DNA of 64,000 nt, from the NCBI GenBank assembly GCA_947167445.1, contig CAMVID010000001.1, forward strand, positions 124,001 to 188,000. The letters are read 5' to 3'. Position 1 is the first letter of the stretch. Each line of letters starts with the position of its first letter. The DNA is from G11 sp947167445 (lineage in GTDB: Bacteria; Bacillota; Clostridia; Lachnospirales; Lachnospiraceae). A program made the position numbers and the translations under genes. A model generated the notes under the pieces. The model did not search any database and was not told the DNA's origin. It saw only the letters and a list, made by a program, of their open reading frames with translations. Positions 8,488 through 18,213 of the stretch are shown here, one piece after another.

Positions 8488-10332
8488 ATGGGTGAAATTC
8501 ATTTATTGAGCGAGGAAACAATCGATAAAATTGCTGCGGGCGAAGTGGTTGAGAGACCTTTAAACGTTGTTAAGGAGCTTGTCGAAAACTCTGTTGACGC
8601 CGGAAGTAACAGCGTCTGTGTAGAGATTAAGGAAGGCGGCATCTCGTTCATAAGGGTCACTGACAATGGACAGGGCATACCTTCAAATGATGTCAGGAAA
8701 GCCTTTTTCAGACATGCCACCAGCAAAATAAATGATGCAGAAGATTTGAACTATATAACAAGCCTTGGTTTCAGAGGTGAAGCTTTATCAAGCATCGCAG
8801 CTGTATCCCAGGTTGAAATCATTACCAAACAGGCTGATTCTTTAACCGGTATCAGATATACAATCGAGGGAGGAAAAGAAGGAGAGGAGCAGGAAATCGG
8901 TGCGCCTACGGGAACCACTGTTATTGTTAGAAATCTCTTTTTCAACACACCTCCCAGAAAGAAGTTCCTTCGTCAGCCCCAGACTGAGGGCGGATATATT
9001 GCTGATATGATGGAACATCTGGCTTTGGCCCATCCTGACATATCATTTCAGCTCATTATGAATGGAAACACGCGTTTTCATACTTCCGGAAACGGAAATC
9101 TGAAAGAAGTAATATACAGAATATACGGCAAGGAAATATCAGACAACCTTGTTGAGGTTTCTGCTTCAAAGAAAGGCTTAACACTTGAAGGTTATCTTGG
9201 CAGACCTGTTTTAAACCGTTCCAACAGAAATTTTGAAACCTTCTTTGTAAATGGAAGATACGTTCAAAGCCAGGTGGTTTACAGGGCGATTGAGGAAGGC
9301 ACGAAAGAATATCTTATGCAGCACAAATATCCTTTCTGCGTTTTAAATCTGACCATTTCTCCCGATGAAGTTGATGTCAATGTTCATCCAACCAAGATGG
9401 ACATCAGATTCATTAACAGAGAGGATGTCTTCATATTCATAAGCTCTGCAATTTCTGCGGCATATAAAGTAAGGGAAATGATTCCCGAAGTAATTCTGAC
9501 AGAAGAAAAGCCTGAGGTTAAACCCATTCCCAAAGCTCCTGAGCCCTTTGAGGTTAACAGAGTTGCTCAAAGGCCCATCACTCCAAGTGATGCGGTGATG
9601 ATAAATAAGATTCTTGGGCCTGCTCCGGCAGAGGCGGCCGAAACCAAAACGGTTAATAATGTCATTAAAGCTCAGGACACGGTTGTAGTTGAGAAAAATG
9701 TCCAGATGGAACTCTTTGAAGAGAGAGTTTTGTCAGTTGAAGCCAGAGGCGAATATGAGATTATAGGACAGATTTTTGACACCTACTGGATTGTTGCCTT
9801 TAAGGATAAAGTGTTCTTTATAGATCAGCATGCAGCCCATGAAAAGGTTAAATATGAAAGGCTGATGGCAGCATACAGAAACAAAACCATAACTTCTCAG
9901 ATGCTTAATCCTCCTGTTGTTATTAATCTTCGTGCAGGAGAGGAGGATATACTTAAGCAATACATCAAGTACTTTAGTGATTTGGGATTTGAGATAGAAG
10001 ATTTTGGCGGAAGTTCATATGCTTTAAGATCGGTCCCCGTTGATTTATACGGATGCGACGAACTTGAACTCTTTAAAGAGGTGCTAGATGAGCTCACTGA
10101 ATCCGGTGGACTTTCATCCAAATCAGAGCCTGCGGTTGTATGTGCAAAAATTGCATCCATGAGCTGTAAAGCTGCTGTAAAAGGAAATAACAGACTGTCA
10201 CTTGCCGAAATCAATAAGCTCATTGATGAACTTCTGACCTTGGATAATCCTTATAATTGCCCTCATGGAAGACCTACCATATTCTCCATGAGCAAATATG
10301 AGGTAGAGAAAAAGTTTAAACGAATAGTATAA
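8488..10332 (+). CDS. mutL: DNA mismatch repair endonuclease MutL
   Basis: GHKL ATPase that couples MutS recognition to strand incision. N-terminal ATP-binding motifs are present: VENSVDAG, DNGQGI and GFRGEALSSI (about residues 30-105). The C-terminal domain carries DQHAAHEKVKYE, which fits the metal-dependent endonuclease motif DQHA(X)2E(X)4E, so strand nicking by MutL itself is expected, as in bacteria lacking MutH and Dam. A low-complexity Pro/Glu/Ala linker (about 335-400) joins the two halves. 614 aa; start ATG preceded by GGTGGTG at 8 bases. Confidence 0.96.
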   Translation: MGEIHLLSEETIDKIAAGEVVERPLNVVKELVENSVDAGSNSVCVEIKEGGISFIRVTDNGQGIPSNDVRKAFFRHATSKINDAEDLNYITSLGFRGEALSSIAAVSQVEIITKQADSLTGIRYTIEGGKEGEEQEIGAPTGTTVIVRNLFFNTPPRKKFLRQPQTEGGYIADMMEHLALAHPDISFQLIMNGNTRFHTSGNGNLKEVIYRIYGKEISDNLVEVSASKKGLTLEGYLGRPVLNRSNRNFETFFVNGRYVQSQVVYRAIEEGTKEYLMQHKYPFCVLNLTISPDEVDVNVHPTKMDIRFINREDVFIFISSAISAAYKVREMIPEVILTEEKPEVKPIPKAPEPFEVNRVAQRPITPSDAVMINKILGPAPAEAAETKTVNNVIKAQDTVVVEKNVQMELFEERVLSVEARGEYEIIGQIFDTYWIVAFKDKVFFIDQHAAHEKVKYERLMAAYRNKTITSQMLNPPVVINLRAGEEDILKQYIKYFSDLGFEIEDFGGSSYALRSVPVDLYGCDELELFKEVLDELTESGGLSSKSEPAVVCAKIASMSCKAAVKGNNRLSLAEINKLIDELLTLDNPYNCPHGRPTIFSMSKYEVEKKFKRIV

Positions 10333-10338
10333 AATTGT

Positions 10339-11298
10339 ATGGAAAAGTCTCCCTTAATTGTCTTGACGGGACCAACCTCCGTCGGAAAAACAAAATTATC
10401 TGTTAAACTTGCCAAAGAAATGGGCGGCGAAATAATAAGCGCCGATTCCATGCAGGTTTATAAAGGTATGGATATAGGCTCTGCCAAAGTCACCCCGGAA
10501 GAAATGGATAATGTTGTACATCATCTTATTGACGTACTTGATCCCAAAGATGATTTTAACGTCTTTATATTTAAAGAAATGTGCGACAGAATTATTCCGG
10601 AAATACTTAAAAGAGGTCATATTCCCATTCTTGTCGGCGGTACAGGTTTCTATATTCAAGCTGTATTAAGGGGTGTAGAATTTGATGAAAACGAAAATGA
10701 CGATTCCTACAGAACATATTTGGAAAGTCTTGCCAAGGAAAAAGGTGCAGATTATTTAAACTCCATGCTTAGGGAAGTTGACCCCGAAAGCGCTCAATCA
10801 ATACATAAAAACAATATTAAAAGGACCATCAGAGCCCTTGAGTTTTATCATTTTACCGGCAAGAAGATTTCTGAGCATAACGAAGAACAAAAGCAAAAGG
10901 ACGATGCATTTAACGCCTGTTATTTTGTTTTAAATGATGAAAGAAGCCTCATCTATGAAAGAATTGAGAAGAGAGTGGATGAAATGCTTAAAGCAGGTCT
11001 TTTGGACGAGGTAAAGGCTCTAAAAGATATGGGGCTTACCAGGGATTATGTTTCTATGCAAGGCCTTGGATATAAGGAAATACTTGACTATCTTGAAGGC
11101 AAAATAACTTTGGATGAGGCGGTTTATATAATTAAAAGAGATACCAGACATTTTGCCAAAAGACAGATTACCTGGTTTAAAAGAGAACCCTCTGTTATTT
11201 GGGTAAACAAACCGGATTTTGACTATGATGATGATAAAATAATTGAGTATATGGCGGAAAAATGCAAAGAGGCCGGCATCAACAAAAAGTTGTTTTGA
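10339..11298 (+). CDS. miaA: tRNA dimethylallyltransferase
   Basis: Transfers the dimethylallyl group from DMAPP to N6 of A37 in tRNAs reading UNN codons, making the substrate for MiaB. The P-loop LTGPTSVGKTKL begins at residue 8; the family DSMQVYKGMDIGSAK and the later QGLGYKEILDYL segments are visible. 319 aa, normal length. The ATG is 6 bases after the mutL stop with no clear ribosome-binding site, so translation is probably coupled. It ends the first operon: a promoter for mreB overlaps its last codons. Confidence 0.96.
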   Translation: MEKSPLIVLTGPTSVGKTKLSVKLAKEMGGEIISADSMQVYKGMDIGSAKVTPEEMDNVVHHLIDVLDPKDDFNVFIFKEMCDRIIPEILKRGHIPILVGGTGFYIQAVLRGVEFDENENDDSYRTYLESLAKEKGADYLNSMLREVDPESAQSIHKNNIKRTIRALEFYHFTGKKISEHNEEQKQKDDAFNACYFVLNDERSLIYERIEKRVDEMLKAGLLDEVKALKDMGLTRDYVSMQGLGYKEILDYLEGKITLDEAVYIIKRDTRHFAKRQITWFKREPSVIWVNKPDFDYDDDKIIEYMAEKCKEAGINKKLF

Positions 11299-11318
11299 CA
11301 TATCATTTATGGTAGAAT
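11290..11318 (+). promoter_or_regulatory. Predicted promoter of the mreB cluster
   Basis: TTGTTT (11290-11295), a 17-base spacer and TAGAAT (11313-11318), with an extended-10 TG one base before the hexamer. It overlaps the miaA stop codon and lies about 50 bases before the mreB TTG start. Read by eye; sigma-A type. Confidence 0.6.
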
Positions 11319-11369
11319 GTTTAAGATATTTTTTATTGAATAAAACATACCGGAAAGGGGTATTTTAAA

Positions 11370-12380
11370 TTGTCTGGCAGTATTTTTGGCATTGATTTAG
11401 GAACAAATAATATAAAGATTTATAACAGAGCCGATGACAGTGTGATTGTTGAGAAGAACATGATTGCCATCGAGAATAAAAACACATTGTTTGCTTACGG
11501 TGATTCTGCATATGAAATGTATGAGAAGGCGCCTTCAAACATTCACATTTCTTATCCTTTGAACAATGGCGTAATTGCTGATATCAAGAACATGGCTACG
11601 CTTATTAAATATTTCATTGGTGATATTAAGAAGGGGGATAACAAACCTTCCGATTTCATCATTGCAGTTCCTACCGATATAACCGAGGTTGAGAAGCGTG
11701 CGTTTTATGATCTGATTAAGGATTCCGGAATCAAAACACACTCCATTAAGATTATGGAGAAGGCTGTTGCCGACGGACTTGGCAATGGAATTGATGTTAA
11801 GAATGCACAGGGCGTTCTTGTTGTTAACGTCGGTTATGAGACTACAGAGATTTCAATCCTTTCTCTTGGGGGCATAGTTTTGTCAAAGCTTATTAAAGTC
11901 GGCGGACTTAAGTTTGACGATGCTATAAGACAGGCAGTCAGAAGAGAACAGGGACTTCTTATTGGAGTTAAAACTGCTGAGAGCGTAAAGATTAACCTTA
12001 GAGAACTTAAGAGCAATCATGAGCCTGCTGTAGTTTACGGAAGAGACATTGTAACCGGTCTCCCGGTGGAGAGAACAATTCCTGTTGAAGTTGTTGATAA
12101 AGCTTTAAATGAGCATTTTAGAACCATTATAGATAATGTAAAAGTAATTCTTGAGAGAACTCCCCCTGAATTGTCTGCGGACATTTACAGACAGGGTGTA
12201 TATTTAACAGGCGGCGCTTCTCAGGTAAGCAGATTTGCAGAGTCCATGTATAAGGGAACAGGCCTTAAGGTTAATCAATCCGAAAATCCAATGACCAGCG
12301 TTGCATTGGGTATTTCAAAGGTTATTAAGGAAGAGAATTACAGATCTTTGGCATATTCGATTGAAGGAATGAGTAGATGA
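11370..12380 (+). CDS. mreB: Rod shape-determining actin homologue MreB/Mbl
   Basis: Forms membrane-associated actin-like filaments that guide lateral peptidoglycan synthesis. The phosphate-1 motif GIDLGTNN is at residues 7-14 and an adenosine-binding VYLTGGASQ is near the C-terminus. 336 aa. The start is TTG at 11370, supported by AAAGGGG 9 bases upstream; no in-frame ATG gives a full N-terminus. It heads a cluster with mreC, mreD, PBP2 and rodA, which are its working partners in the elongasome. The stop overlaps the mreC start as ATGA. MreB and Mbl cannot be separated from sequence reading alone. Confidence 0.93.
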   Translation: MSGSIFGIDLGTNNIKIYNRADDSVIVEKNMIAIENKNTLFAYGDSAYEMYEKAPSNIHISYPLNNGVIADIKNMATLIKYFIGDIKKGDNKPSDFIIAVPTDITEVEKRAFYDLIKDSGIKTHSIKIMEKAVADGLGNGIDVKNAQGVLVVNVGYETTEISILSLGGIVLSKLIKVGGLKFDDAIRQAVRREQGLLIGVKTAESVKINLRELKSNHEPAVVYGRDIVTGLPVERTIPVEVVDKALNEHFRTIIDNVKVILERTPPELSADIYRQGVYLTGGASQVSRFAESMYKGTGLKVNQSENPMTSVALGISKVIKEENYRSLAYSIEGMSR

Positions 12381-13252
12381 GCCCGATTGTAAAAAAGAAA
12401 GGAGAAAAATTTACTCTCCCGAGTAAATATCTCCTTTTTATTTTAGCTTTAATCTGCGCGGCGCTGATGGTTGTATCCTTTAGCACTGACGCTTTGGATA
12501 AGCCGGTTAATGCTTTTGCCGGTTTTATTGTTGTACCCTTTCAGTCCGGTATCAGCAGTGTCGGAAGCTATCTTCATGACAGATCCGAAGAGCTTGCAAA
12601 GATTAAGGAACTTCTAGAAGAGAATGCCGAACTTAAACAGCAGGTTGACAAGCTGACAGAAGAGAACACCAAACTCCAGGAAGATAAATACGAGCTTAAC
12701 AATTTAAGAAATCTTTTTAAGATTGATAAGATGTATGACGAATATGATAAGGTTGGTGCCAGAATCATTGCAAGAGATTCCGGAAACTTTTATCATACCT
12801 TTATTGTGGATAAGGGTTCTGCAGACGGAATTGAAGTTGACATGAATGTCCTTGCTGACGGAGGACTTGTTGGAAGAGTATCGGAGGTCGGAAGAAACTG
12901 GTCCAGAGTAGTTTCTGTTGTAGCCGATAACTCCAATATAAGCGGAAAGATTATATCTACCGGAGACACTCTTATAGTGTCCGGAAATCTTAAGACTTAT
13001 GAGACTGACGGATGCGTTGATTTCAGCCAGCTTATAGATGCTGACGGTGTGGTTAACAAAGGAGATAAGGTAACCACCGGAGACATAAGTGACAAGTTTT
13101 TGCCGGACATTTTGATCGGATATGTCAACGATGTCAAGATGGACTCCAATAACCTTACCAAATCTGGAACAATAACACCGGCAGTAGATTTTGCACACCT
13201 TTCAGAAGTTCTGATTATCCTTGAGAATAAGCAGACCATTGATGAGGACTAA
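12377..13252 (+). CDS. mreC: Rod shape-determining protein MreC
   Basis: Bitopic membrane scaffold that links cytoplasmic MreB to the extracellular penicillin-binding proteins. A short basic cytoplasmic head (KKKGEKF), one membrane segment (about residues 18-38), a coiled coil (about 60-110, repeated Leu-Glu-Glu heptads) and a beta-rich extracellular domain are visible. 291 aa, family-typical. It starts by ATGA overlap with mreB. Order and spacing match the canonical mreBCD operon. Confidence 0.93.
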   Translation: MSPIVKKKGEKFTLPSKYLLFILALICAALMVVSFSTDALDKPVNAFAGFIVVPFQSGISSVGSYLHDRSEELAKIKELLEENAELKQQVDKLTEENTKLQEDKYELNNLRNLFKIDKMYDEYDKVGARIIARDSGNFYHTFIVDKGSADGIEVDMNVLADGGLVGRVSEVGRNWSRVVSVVADNSNISGKIISTGDTLIVSGNLKTYETDGCVDFSQLIDADGVVNKGDKVTTGDISDKFLPDILIGYVNDVKMDSNNLTKSGTITPAVDFAHLSEVLIILENKQTIDED

Positions 13253-13265
13253 CAAGAGGTGATTT

Positions 13266-13772
13266 ATGAAAAAGGCTTTGCTGGGAGCAGCTTTTTTGCT
13301 CCTCTTTTTTCTTTTACAATCCACCGTATTTAAATATTTTGCAATCAGTAACATCGGCCCCAATCTCTTGATTATAATCACCTGCGCTTTCGGCTTTATG
13401 TACAGCGACAGAGAAGGACTGTTCATGGGATTTTTTGCGGGGCTTCTTTGTGATATATTTTTTGGCCCTATATTGGGTATAAATGCTCTGATTTACATGT
13501 TTATAGGTTTTGTTAACGGTAAGTTTAACAGGCTTTTTTATTCAGAGGATTTTATCCTGCCCGGTTCATTGTTTTTGTCCAGTAATATATGTTACGGACT
13601 GGTTTATTATATTTTGATTTTCCTGTTGAGAGGACGATTCCAGTTTACTTATTATCTGATGAATATTATCCTTCCGGAATCAATATATACTCTTGTCTGT
13701 GCAATTGCTTTTTACCCCCTTCTTCTTATATGTGTCAATGCATTGAAGAAGAGCGAACAAAGGAGACCTTAA
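13266..13772 (+). CDS. mreD: Rod shape-determining membrane protein MreD
   Basis: A 168-aa, strongly hydrophobic protein with about five membrane segments, the size and topology of MreD, a component of the elongation complex. The weak primary conservation of MreD makes position the main evidence: it follows mreC by 13 bases and precedes PBP2. GAGGTG lies 6 bases before the ATG. Confidence 0.88.
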   Translation: MKKALLGAAFLLLFFLLQSTVFKYFAISNIGPNLLIIITCAFGFMYSDREGLFMGFFAGLLCDIFFGPILGINALIYMFIGFVNGKFNRLFYSEDFILPGSLFLSSNICYGLVYYILIFLLRGRFQFTYYLMNIILPESIYTLVCAIAFYPLLLICVNALKKSEQRRP

Positions 13773-13776
13773 AGTT

Positions 13777-16671
13777 TTGTTTGAACGTGTCAAAGAAAAC
13801 TTAATAAATCTGTTTACTTCAAGATTCCTGTTTTTGTATGTGGCTTTCTTTGCCATGATGGTTGTTTTGCTTATAAGAGTATTCGATCTTCAGATTATAC
13901 ATGGCGAAGAGTATCTTGATGATTTCATGCTTAAAGCCGAGAAAAGCCGTGAGATTCCAAGCACCAGAGGAAATATTTACGACCGAAACGGTGTTCTCCT
14001 GGCATACTCTGAACTTGCTTATACCGTTAAAATTGAGGATGTTTACGAGGGTGGAAGCAGAGCAAGAAATCAGAAGATGAATGACATCATTTTCAGAGTT
14101 ATCAAGATGATTGAAAAGAACGGCGATAATATCGTGAATGATTTTAATATTGCCGTTGAAAACGGAGAGTACAAGTATACTCTTTCCGGATCACTTCTCC
14201 AAAGATTCAAAGCCGATGTATACGGCCATGCCTATGTAACAGACATGACTTATCAGGAGGAGACATCTACCGCTGAAGAAATGATGGAGTATTTAATGTC
14301 TACAAAGAAATACGGAGTAGGCACTTATCTTGATGAGAACGACTCAAAATCATTTCAGCCGGGACTGGGATATTCGAAGGAAGAAGCATTAAAGATTGTA
14401 AACATCAGATACAATCTGGGCCTTATCTATTATCAGAAATACCTTGGCACAACAATTGCGTCGGATGTATCTCCCGAAACAGTTGCTGCCATCATGGAAA
14501 ACCTGGATGATTTAGAGGGAATATCCATTGAAGAGGATACTGCAAGAAGATATGTGGACAGTGTTTATTTTTCTCCCATTATCGGATATACGGGAAGCGT
14601 ATCCACAGAGGAACTGGATGCCTTAAATCTTCAGAACAAAGAAAAGACCGGGGTAGACGCTGACAGATATGAATTAAATGATATTGTCGGAAAGACCGGT
14701 ATTGAGCAGACCATGGAGCTTGAGCTGCAGGGTAATAAAGGCTCGGAGCAGGTCTATGTAGATAACGTGGGTAAAGTTGTTGAGGTTAAGTCAAGAATTG
14801 AGCCCACAGCCGGAAACGACGTATATCTGACAATAGATCACGATTTACAGATCGCCGTATATAACATTCTGGAGCAAAACATTGCCGGTATTTTGCTTTC
14901 AAAGCTTCGCAATATGAAGACCTTTACTCCGACAGAGAGAACTCAGGGTGCGGATATGGTTGTTCCCATCTATGATGTTTATTATGCTCTGTTTAATAAC
15001 TATATTCTGGATACGGCTCATTTTGAAGAGGAGTATGCCGGAGAAAACGAGAAGAATCTCTACCAGAAGCACACGGATTATAAGAATTCGGTTATTGAAA
15101 CAATAAACGTAGAATTAACCGAAAGAAGAACTCCCTATAACAGGTTAAAAACAGAGTATCAGGTATACGAGAGTAACATCGTTTCGTACCTTACAGATGA
15201 TGGGGTAATCATATCAGATCAGATTGATACCAAAAACCCCACCTATGACGCCTGGAAAACCCAGGAAACTATAGGACTTGGCGAATACCTTGAATGGCTG
15301 ATATCAATAAATGCCATTGATATATCTAAGCTTTCACTTGACGATAAATACAGTGATTCCGCTGAAATTTTTAATTCGTTATGCACTTATATCAGAAACA
15401 TGCTTGACAAACACGAGGAGTTTAACAGAAAACTCTATAAATACATGCTTTTAGGCGATGTTATTTATCCTGCTGATGTTTGTAAGGCTTTATGTGAGCA
15501 GGGAAATATCAACATAGATCCGGATGCGGAAGAGAAGCTTTTTTCGGGCAGACTTTCCTCATATGATTTTATATGCGGACGTATAGAGAAGCTGGAAATC
15601 ACTCCTGCCAAATTGGCATTGGATCCATGCTGCGGTTCCATGGTTATTACCGATGTCAATAACGGCGATGTTTTGGCTTTGGTATCATATCCCGGTTATG
15701 ATAATAACAGGCTTGTCAATACAGTTGATAAGGAGTACTATGCAAGCCTTCAGCTTGACCGTTCAAAGCCCATGTACAATTATGCCACACAGCAGGAGAC
15801 GGCTCCCGGTTCAACCTTTAAGATGGTTATGGCTACGGCAGGACTTATGGAAGGAATCATTAACACATCCACTACATTCCCTTGCTATGGCCCGTTTGAA
15901 AAGGCAAACTACGTTGCAAAGTGCTGGGTTTCTCCCGGCGCTCACGGACTTTTGAATGTGGTTGGAGCTATTCAGAATTCCTGTAACAATTTCTTCTATG
16001 AACTGGGATACAGATTAAGTATCGATGAGGATGGTGATTATAATTCACCTCTCGGTCTCAGCAAGATATACAAATATGCTGATATGTATGGCCTTTCGGA
16101 AAAATCAGGAGTTGAGATAGAAGAGGCGGAGCCTATGGTTTCCGATGAACTGTCTGTTCTTTCCGCCATTGGTCAGGGTACCAACAACTATACCACAGTC
16201 GGTCTTGCCAGATATGTAACCACGGTGGCTAACAGTGGCACCTGCTATAATCTTACCTTGATTGATAAGGTTACCGACCATAACAATGCTCTTTTGTATG
16301 ATAACAGCGCAGAGGTCAGAAATATTGTTGAAATGCCCGATAATTATTGGAACGCCATTCATACAGGTATGAGAAAAGTTGTTGAAACCAAATATTACTA
16401 TAGCAATTTGGGCGTTAATGTTGCCGGTAAAACCGGTACCGCTCAGGAGAGCAAGAGCAGAACAAACCATGCTTTGTTTATATGCTATGCTCCTTACGAA
16501 TCACCTGAAATTGCCATATCTACGCGTATAGCTTACGGTTATTCTTCCGACTTTGCCGCAAGAACAACCAGGGAAGCTATTAAGTATTATTTCAAACTCG
16601 ATGACGAGGATACTATTGTAAGCGGTACAGCTGATTCTATCGAATCAGGTATCGGTTCAAACGAGGGATAA
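13777..16671 (+). CDS. mrdA: Penicillin-binding protein 2 (elongation-specific transpeptidase)
   Basis: Class B PBP that crosslinks lateral wall peptidoglycan and pairs with RodA. A single N-terminal membrane anchor lies at about residues 14-36, then a dimerisation domain beginning EIPSTRGNIYDRNG, then the transpeptidase domain with its three active-site motifs: STFK (Ser679, Lys682), SCN (Ser735) and KTG (885-887). At 964 aa it is about 250-300 residues longer than usual PBP2. The excess lies between LTIDHDLQ (351) and the strand GSMVITDVNNGDVLA (about 619), normally some 25 residues apart. The start is TTG at 13777 with AGGAGA 10 bases upstream. An acidic tail ends the protein. Confidence 0.93.
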   Translation: MFERVKENLINLFTSRFLFLYVAFFAMMVVLLIRVFDLQIIHGEEYLDDFMLKAEKSREIPSTRGNIYDRNGVLLAYSELAYTVKIEDVYEGGSRARNQKMNDIIFRVIKMIEKNGDNIVNDFNIAVENGEYKYTLSGSLLQRFKADVYGHAYVTDMTYQEETSTAEEMMEYLMSTKKYGVGTYLDENDSKSFQPGLGYSKEEALKIVNIRYNLGLIYYQKYLGTTIASDVSPETVAAIMENLDDLEGISIEEDTARRYVDSVYFSPIIGYTGSVSTEELDALNLQNKEKTGVDADRYELNDIVGKTGIEQTMELELQGNKGSEQVYVDNVGKVVEVKSRIEPTAGNDVYLTIDHDLQIAVYNILEQNIAGILLSKLRNMKTFTPTERTQGADMVVPIYDVYYALFNNYILDTAHFEEEYAGENEKNLYQKHTDYKNSVIETINVELTERRTPYNRLKTEYQVYESNIVSYLTDDGVIISDQIDTKNPTYDAWKTQETIGLGEYLEWLISINAIDISKLSLDDKYSDSAEIFNSLCTYIRNMLDKHEEFNRKLYKYMLLGDVIYPADVCKALCEQGNINIDPDAEEKLFSGRLSSYDFICGRIEKLEITPAKLALDPCCGSMVITDVNNGDVLALVSYPGYDNNRLVNTVDKEYYASLQLDRSKPMYNYATQQETAPGSTFKMVMATAGLMEGIINTSTTFPCYGPFEKANYVAKCWVSPGAHGLLNVVGAIQNSCNNFFYELGYRLSIDEDGDYNSPLGLSKIYKYADMYGLSEKSGVEIEEAEPMVSDELSVLSAIGQGTNNYTTVGLARYVTTVANSGTCYNLTLIDKVTDHNNALLYDNSAEVRNIVEMPDNYWNAIHTGMRKVVETKYYYSNLGVNVAGKTGTAQESKSRTNHALFICYAPYESPEIAISTRIAYGYSSDFAARTTREAIKYYFKLDDEDTIVSGTADSIESGIGSNEG

Positions 16672-16674
16672 ATT

Positions 16675-17796
16675 GTGTTTAAGCAATACAGACTGAGAGA
16701 CTATGATTTTCTATTGGTTATATATTGTATCGCACTTGCCGGATTCGGAGTATTGATGGTGGGAAGTGCCAAAGAAAGCCTCCAGAACAAACAGGGACTT
16801 GGCCTGCTGGTGGGTGTATTTGTCATGATCATAGTTTCGCTTATTGATTACAATCTTATACTAAAGTTTTATTGGGTTTTATACGCATTAAATATTGGAT
16901 TTTTGTCCATGACACTTACGGGACTTGGACATACGGCAGGTGGCGCCGCAAGGTGGATTGACATCGGAGGCTTCAGATTTCAGCCCTCTGAAACTGCAAA
17001 GATTTTATTGATTTTATTCTTTTCACAGTTTATCATGGTAAATAAGAATAAAGTAAAAACTTTCAAGTTTCTTGCCATATCACTTGGGCTAATTGCTTTC
17101 CCCTGGTTCCTTATTTACAAACAACCTGACCTTTCCACCAGTATTACCGTCATTTTGGTATTTTGTATTATTTTATTTGTTGGTGGAATTGATTACAGAT
17201 ACGTAATAGGTGCCATTGCCATAGCAATTCCTGTATTTATAATATCCTTTAATTTGATTATTCAGCCTGATCAGAGCATTATTAAGGATTATCAGCAAAG
17301 GAGAATACTCGCTTTTATTGATCCCGAAAGTTATCCCGACGATGCACTGCAGCAGATGAATTCAGTTACCGCCATCGCCTCAGGGCAGCTTGAAGGTAAG
17401 GGATATAAGAATAACGAAATAAGCTCACTCAAAAACGGCAACTTTATTATTGAACCCCAGACGGACTTCATTTTTGCTGTTATCGGCGAGGAGTTTGGAT
17501 TTAAAGGGTGCATCGGAGTAATTGTTGGATTATTCCTTATAAGTTTTGAGTGTATCAAGATAGCCAGACGAGCCAAGGACACCGGCGGCATGCTAATTGC
17601 CACCGGTATGGGTTCTCTTATAGCGGTCCAGAGTTTCGCGAATATCGGAGTTAATACCTTTATTCTTCCAAACACAGGACTTCCGCTTCCTTTTGTAAGT
17701 TATGGTTTGGCCTCTTTATTATCACTTTTCATAGGTATGGGAGTGGTTCTAAACGTCAAATTACAGTGCATAAAAGGTAAAGTAAAAAATATATAG
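16675..17796 (+). CDS. rodA: Rod shape-determining protein RodA (SEDS glycosyltransferase)
   Basis: Polytopic SEDS-family enzyme that polymerises lipid II into glycan strands with PBP2. About ten hydrophobic segments are visible over 373 aa. Family landmarks include GAARWIDIGGFRFQPSE (about residues 87-103), the QPDLSTS loop and the C-terminal NTGLPLPFVSYG. The start is GTG, three bases after the PBP2 stop, so the pair is translationally linked. RodA is preferred over FtsW or SpoVE because of the mre/PBP2 context. Confidence 0.93.
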   Translation: MFKQYRLRDYDFLLVIYCIALAGFGVLMVGSAKESLQNKQGLGLLVGVFVMIIVSLIDYNLILKFYWVLYALNIGFLSMTLTGLGHTAGGAARWIDIGGFRFQPSETAKILLILFFSQFIMVNKNKVKTFKFLAISLGLIAFPWFLIYKQPDLSTSITVILVFCIILFVGGIDYRYVIGAIAIAIPVFIISFNLIIQPDQSIIKDYQQRRILAFIDPESYPDDALQQMNSVTAIASGQLEGKGYKNNEISSLKNGNFIIEPQTDFIFAVIGEEFGFKGCIGVIVGLFLISFECIKIARRAKDTGGMLIATGMGSLIAVQSFANIGVNTFILPNTGLPLPFVSYGLASLLSLFIGMGVVLNVKLQCIKGKVKNI

Positions 17797-17817
17797 GTAT
17801 AGTTTAGGGGTGATTCT

Positions 17818-18213
17818 ATGAACATCGCATTAATAGCACATGACGGAAAGAAAAAGCTTATGCAGAATTTCTGCATTGCTTACAGAGGTATTTTAAGTAA
17901 GCATGAGCTGTGCGCAACAGGAACAACAGGAAGACTGGTAGAAGAGGTTACCAATTTGAATGTTCATAAGTTCCTTGCGGGACATTTGGGCGGAGATCAC
18001 CAGATTGGCGCCCAGATTGAACATAACGAGATTGACCTTGTAATTTTCCTTAGAGACCCTGTGGATGTAAAAGTTCATGAGCCTGATGTCAATAACGTAG
18101 TCAGACTTTGTGATATGCACAATATTCCTTTGGCTACAAACCTTGCAACCGCAGAGCTTTTAATCAAGTCTTTGGATCGAGGAGATTTAGAGTGGCGTGA
18201 AATGTACAAATAA
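17818..18213 (+). CDS. mgsA: Methylglyoxal synthase
   Basis: Converts dihydroxyacetone phosphate to methylglyoxal plus phosphate, a bypass of lower glycolysis that relieves sugar-phosphate stress. Seen: ALIAHDGKK at the N-terminus, the phosphate-binding ATGTTGRL, HLGGDHQIGAQI with its catalytic aspartate and FLRDPVD. 131 aa is a minimal MGS-like domain. GGGGTGA lies just upstream of the ATG. Its position between rodA and a D,D-carboxypeptidase, overlapping the latter by 17 bases, ties it to cell-wall genes by transcription, not by known biochemistry. Confidence 0.95.
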   Translation: MNIALIAHDGKKKLMQNFCIAYRGILSKHELCATGTTGRLVEEVTNLNVHKFLAGHLGGDHQIGAQIEHNEIDLVIFLRDPVDVKVHEPDVNNVVRLCDMHNIPLATNLATAELLIKSLDRGDLEWREMYK

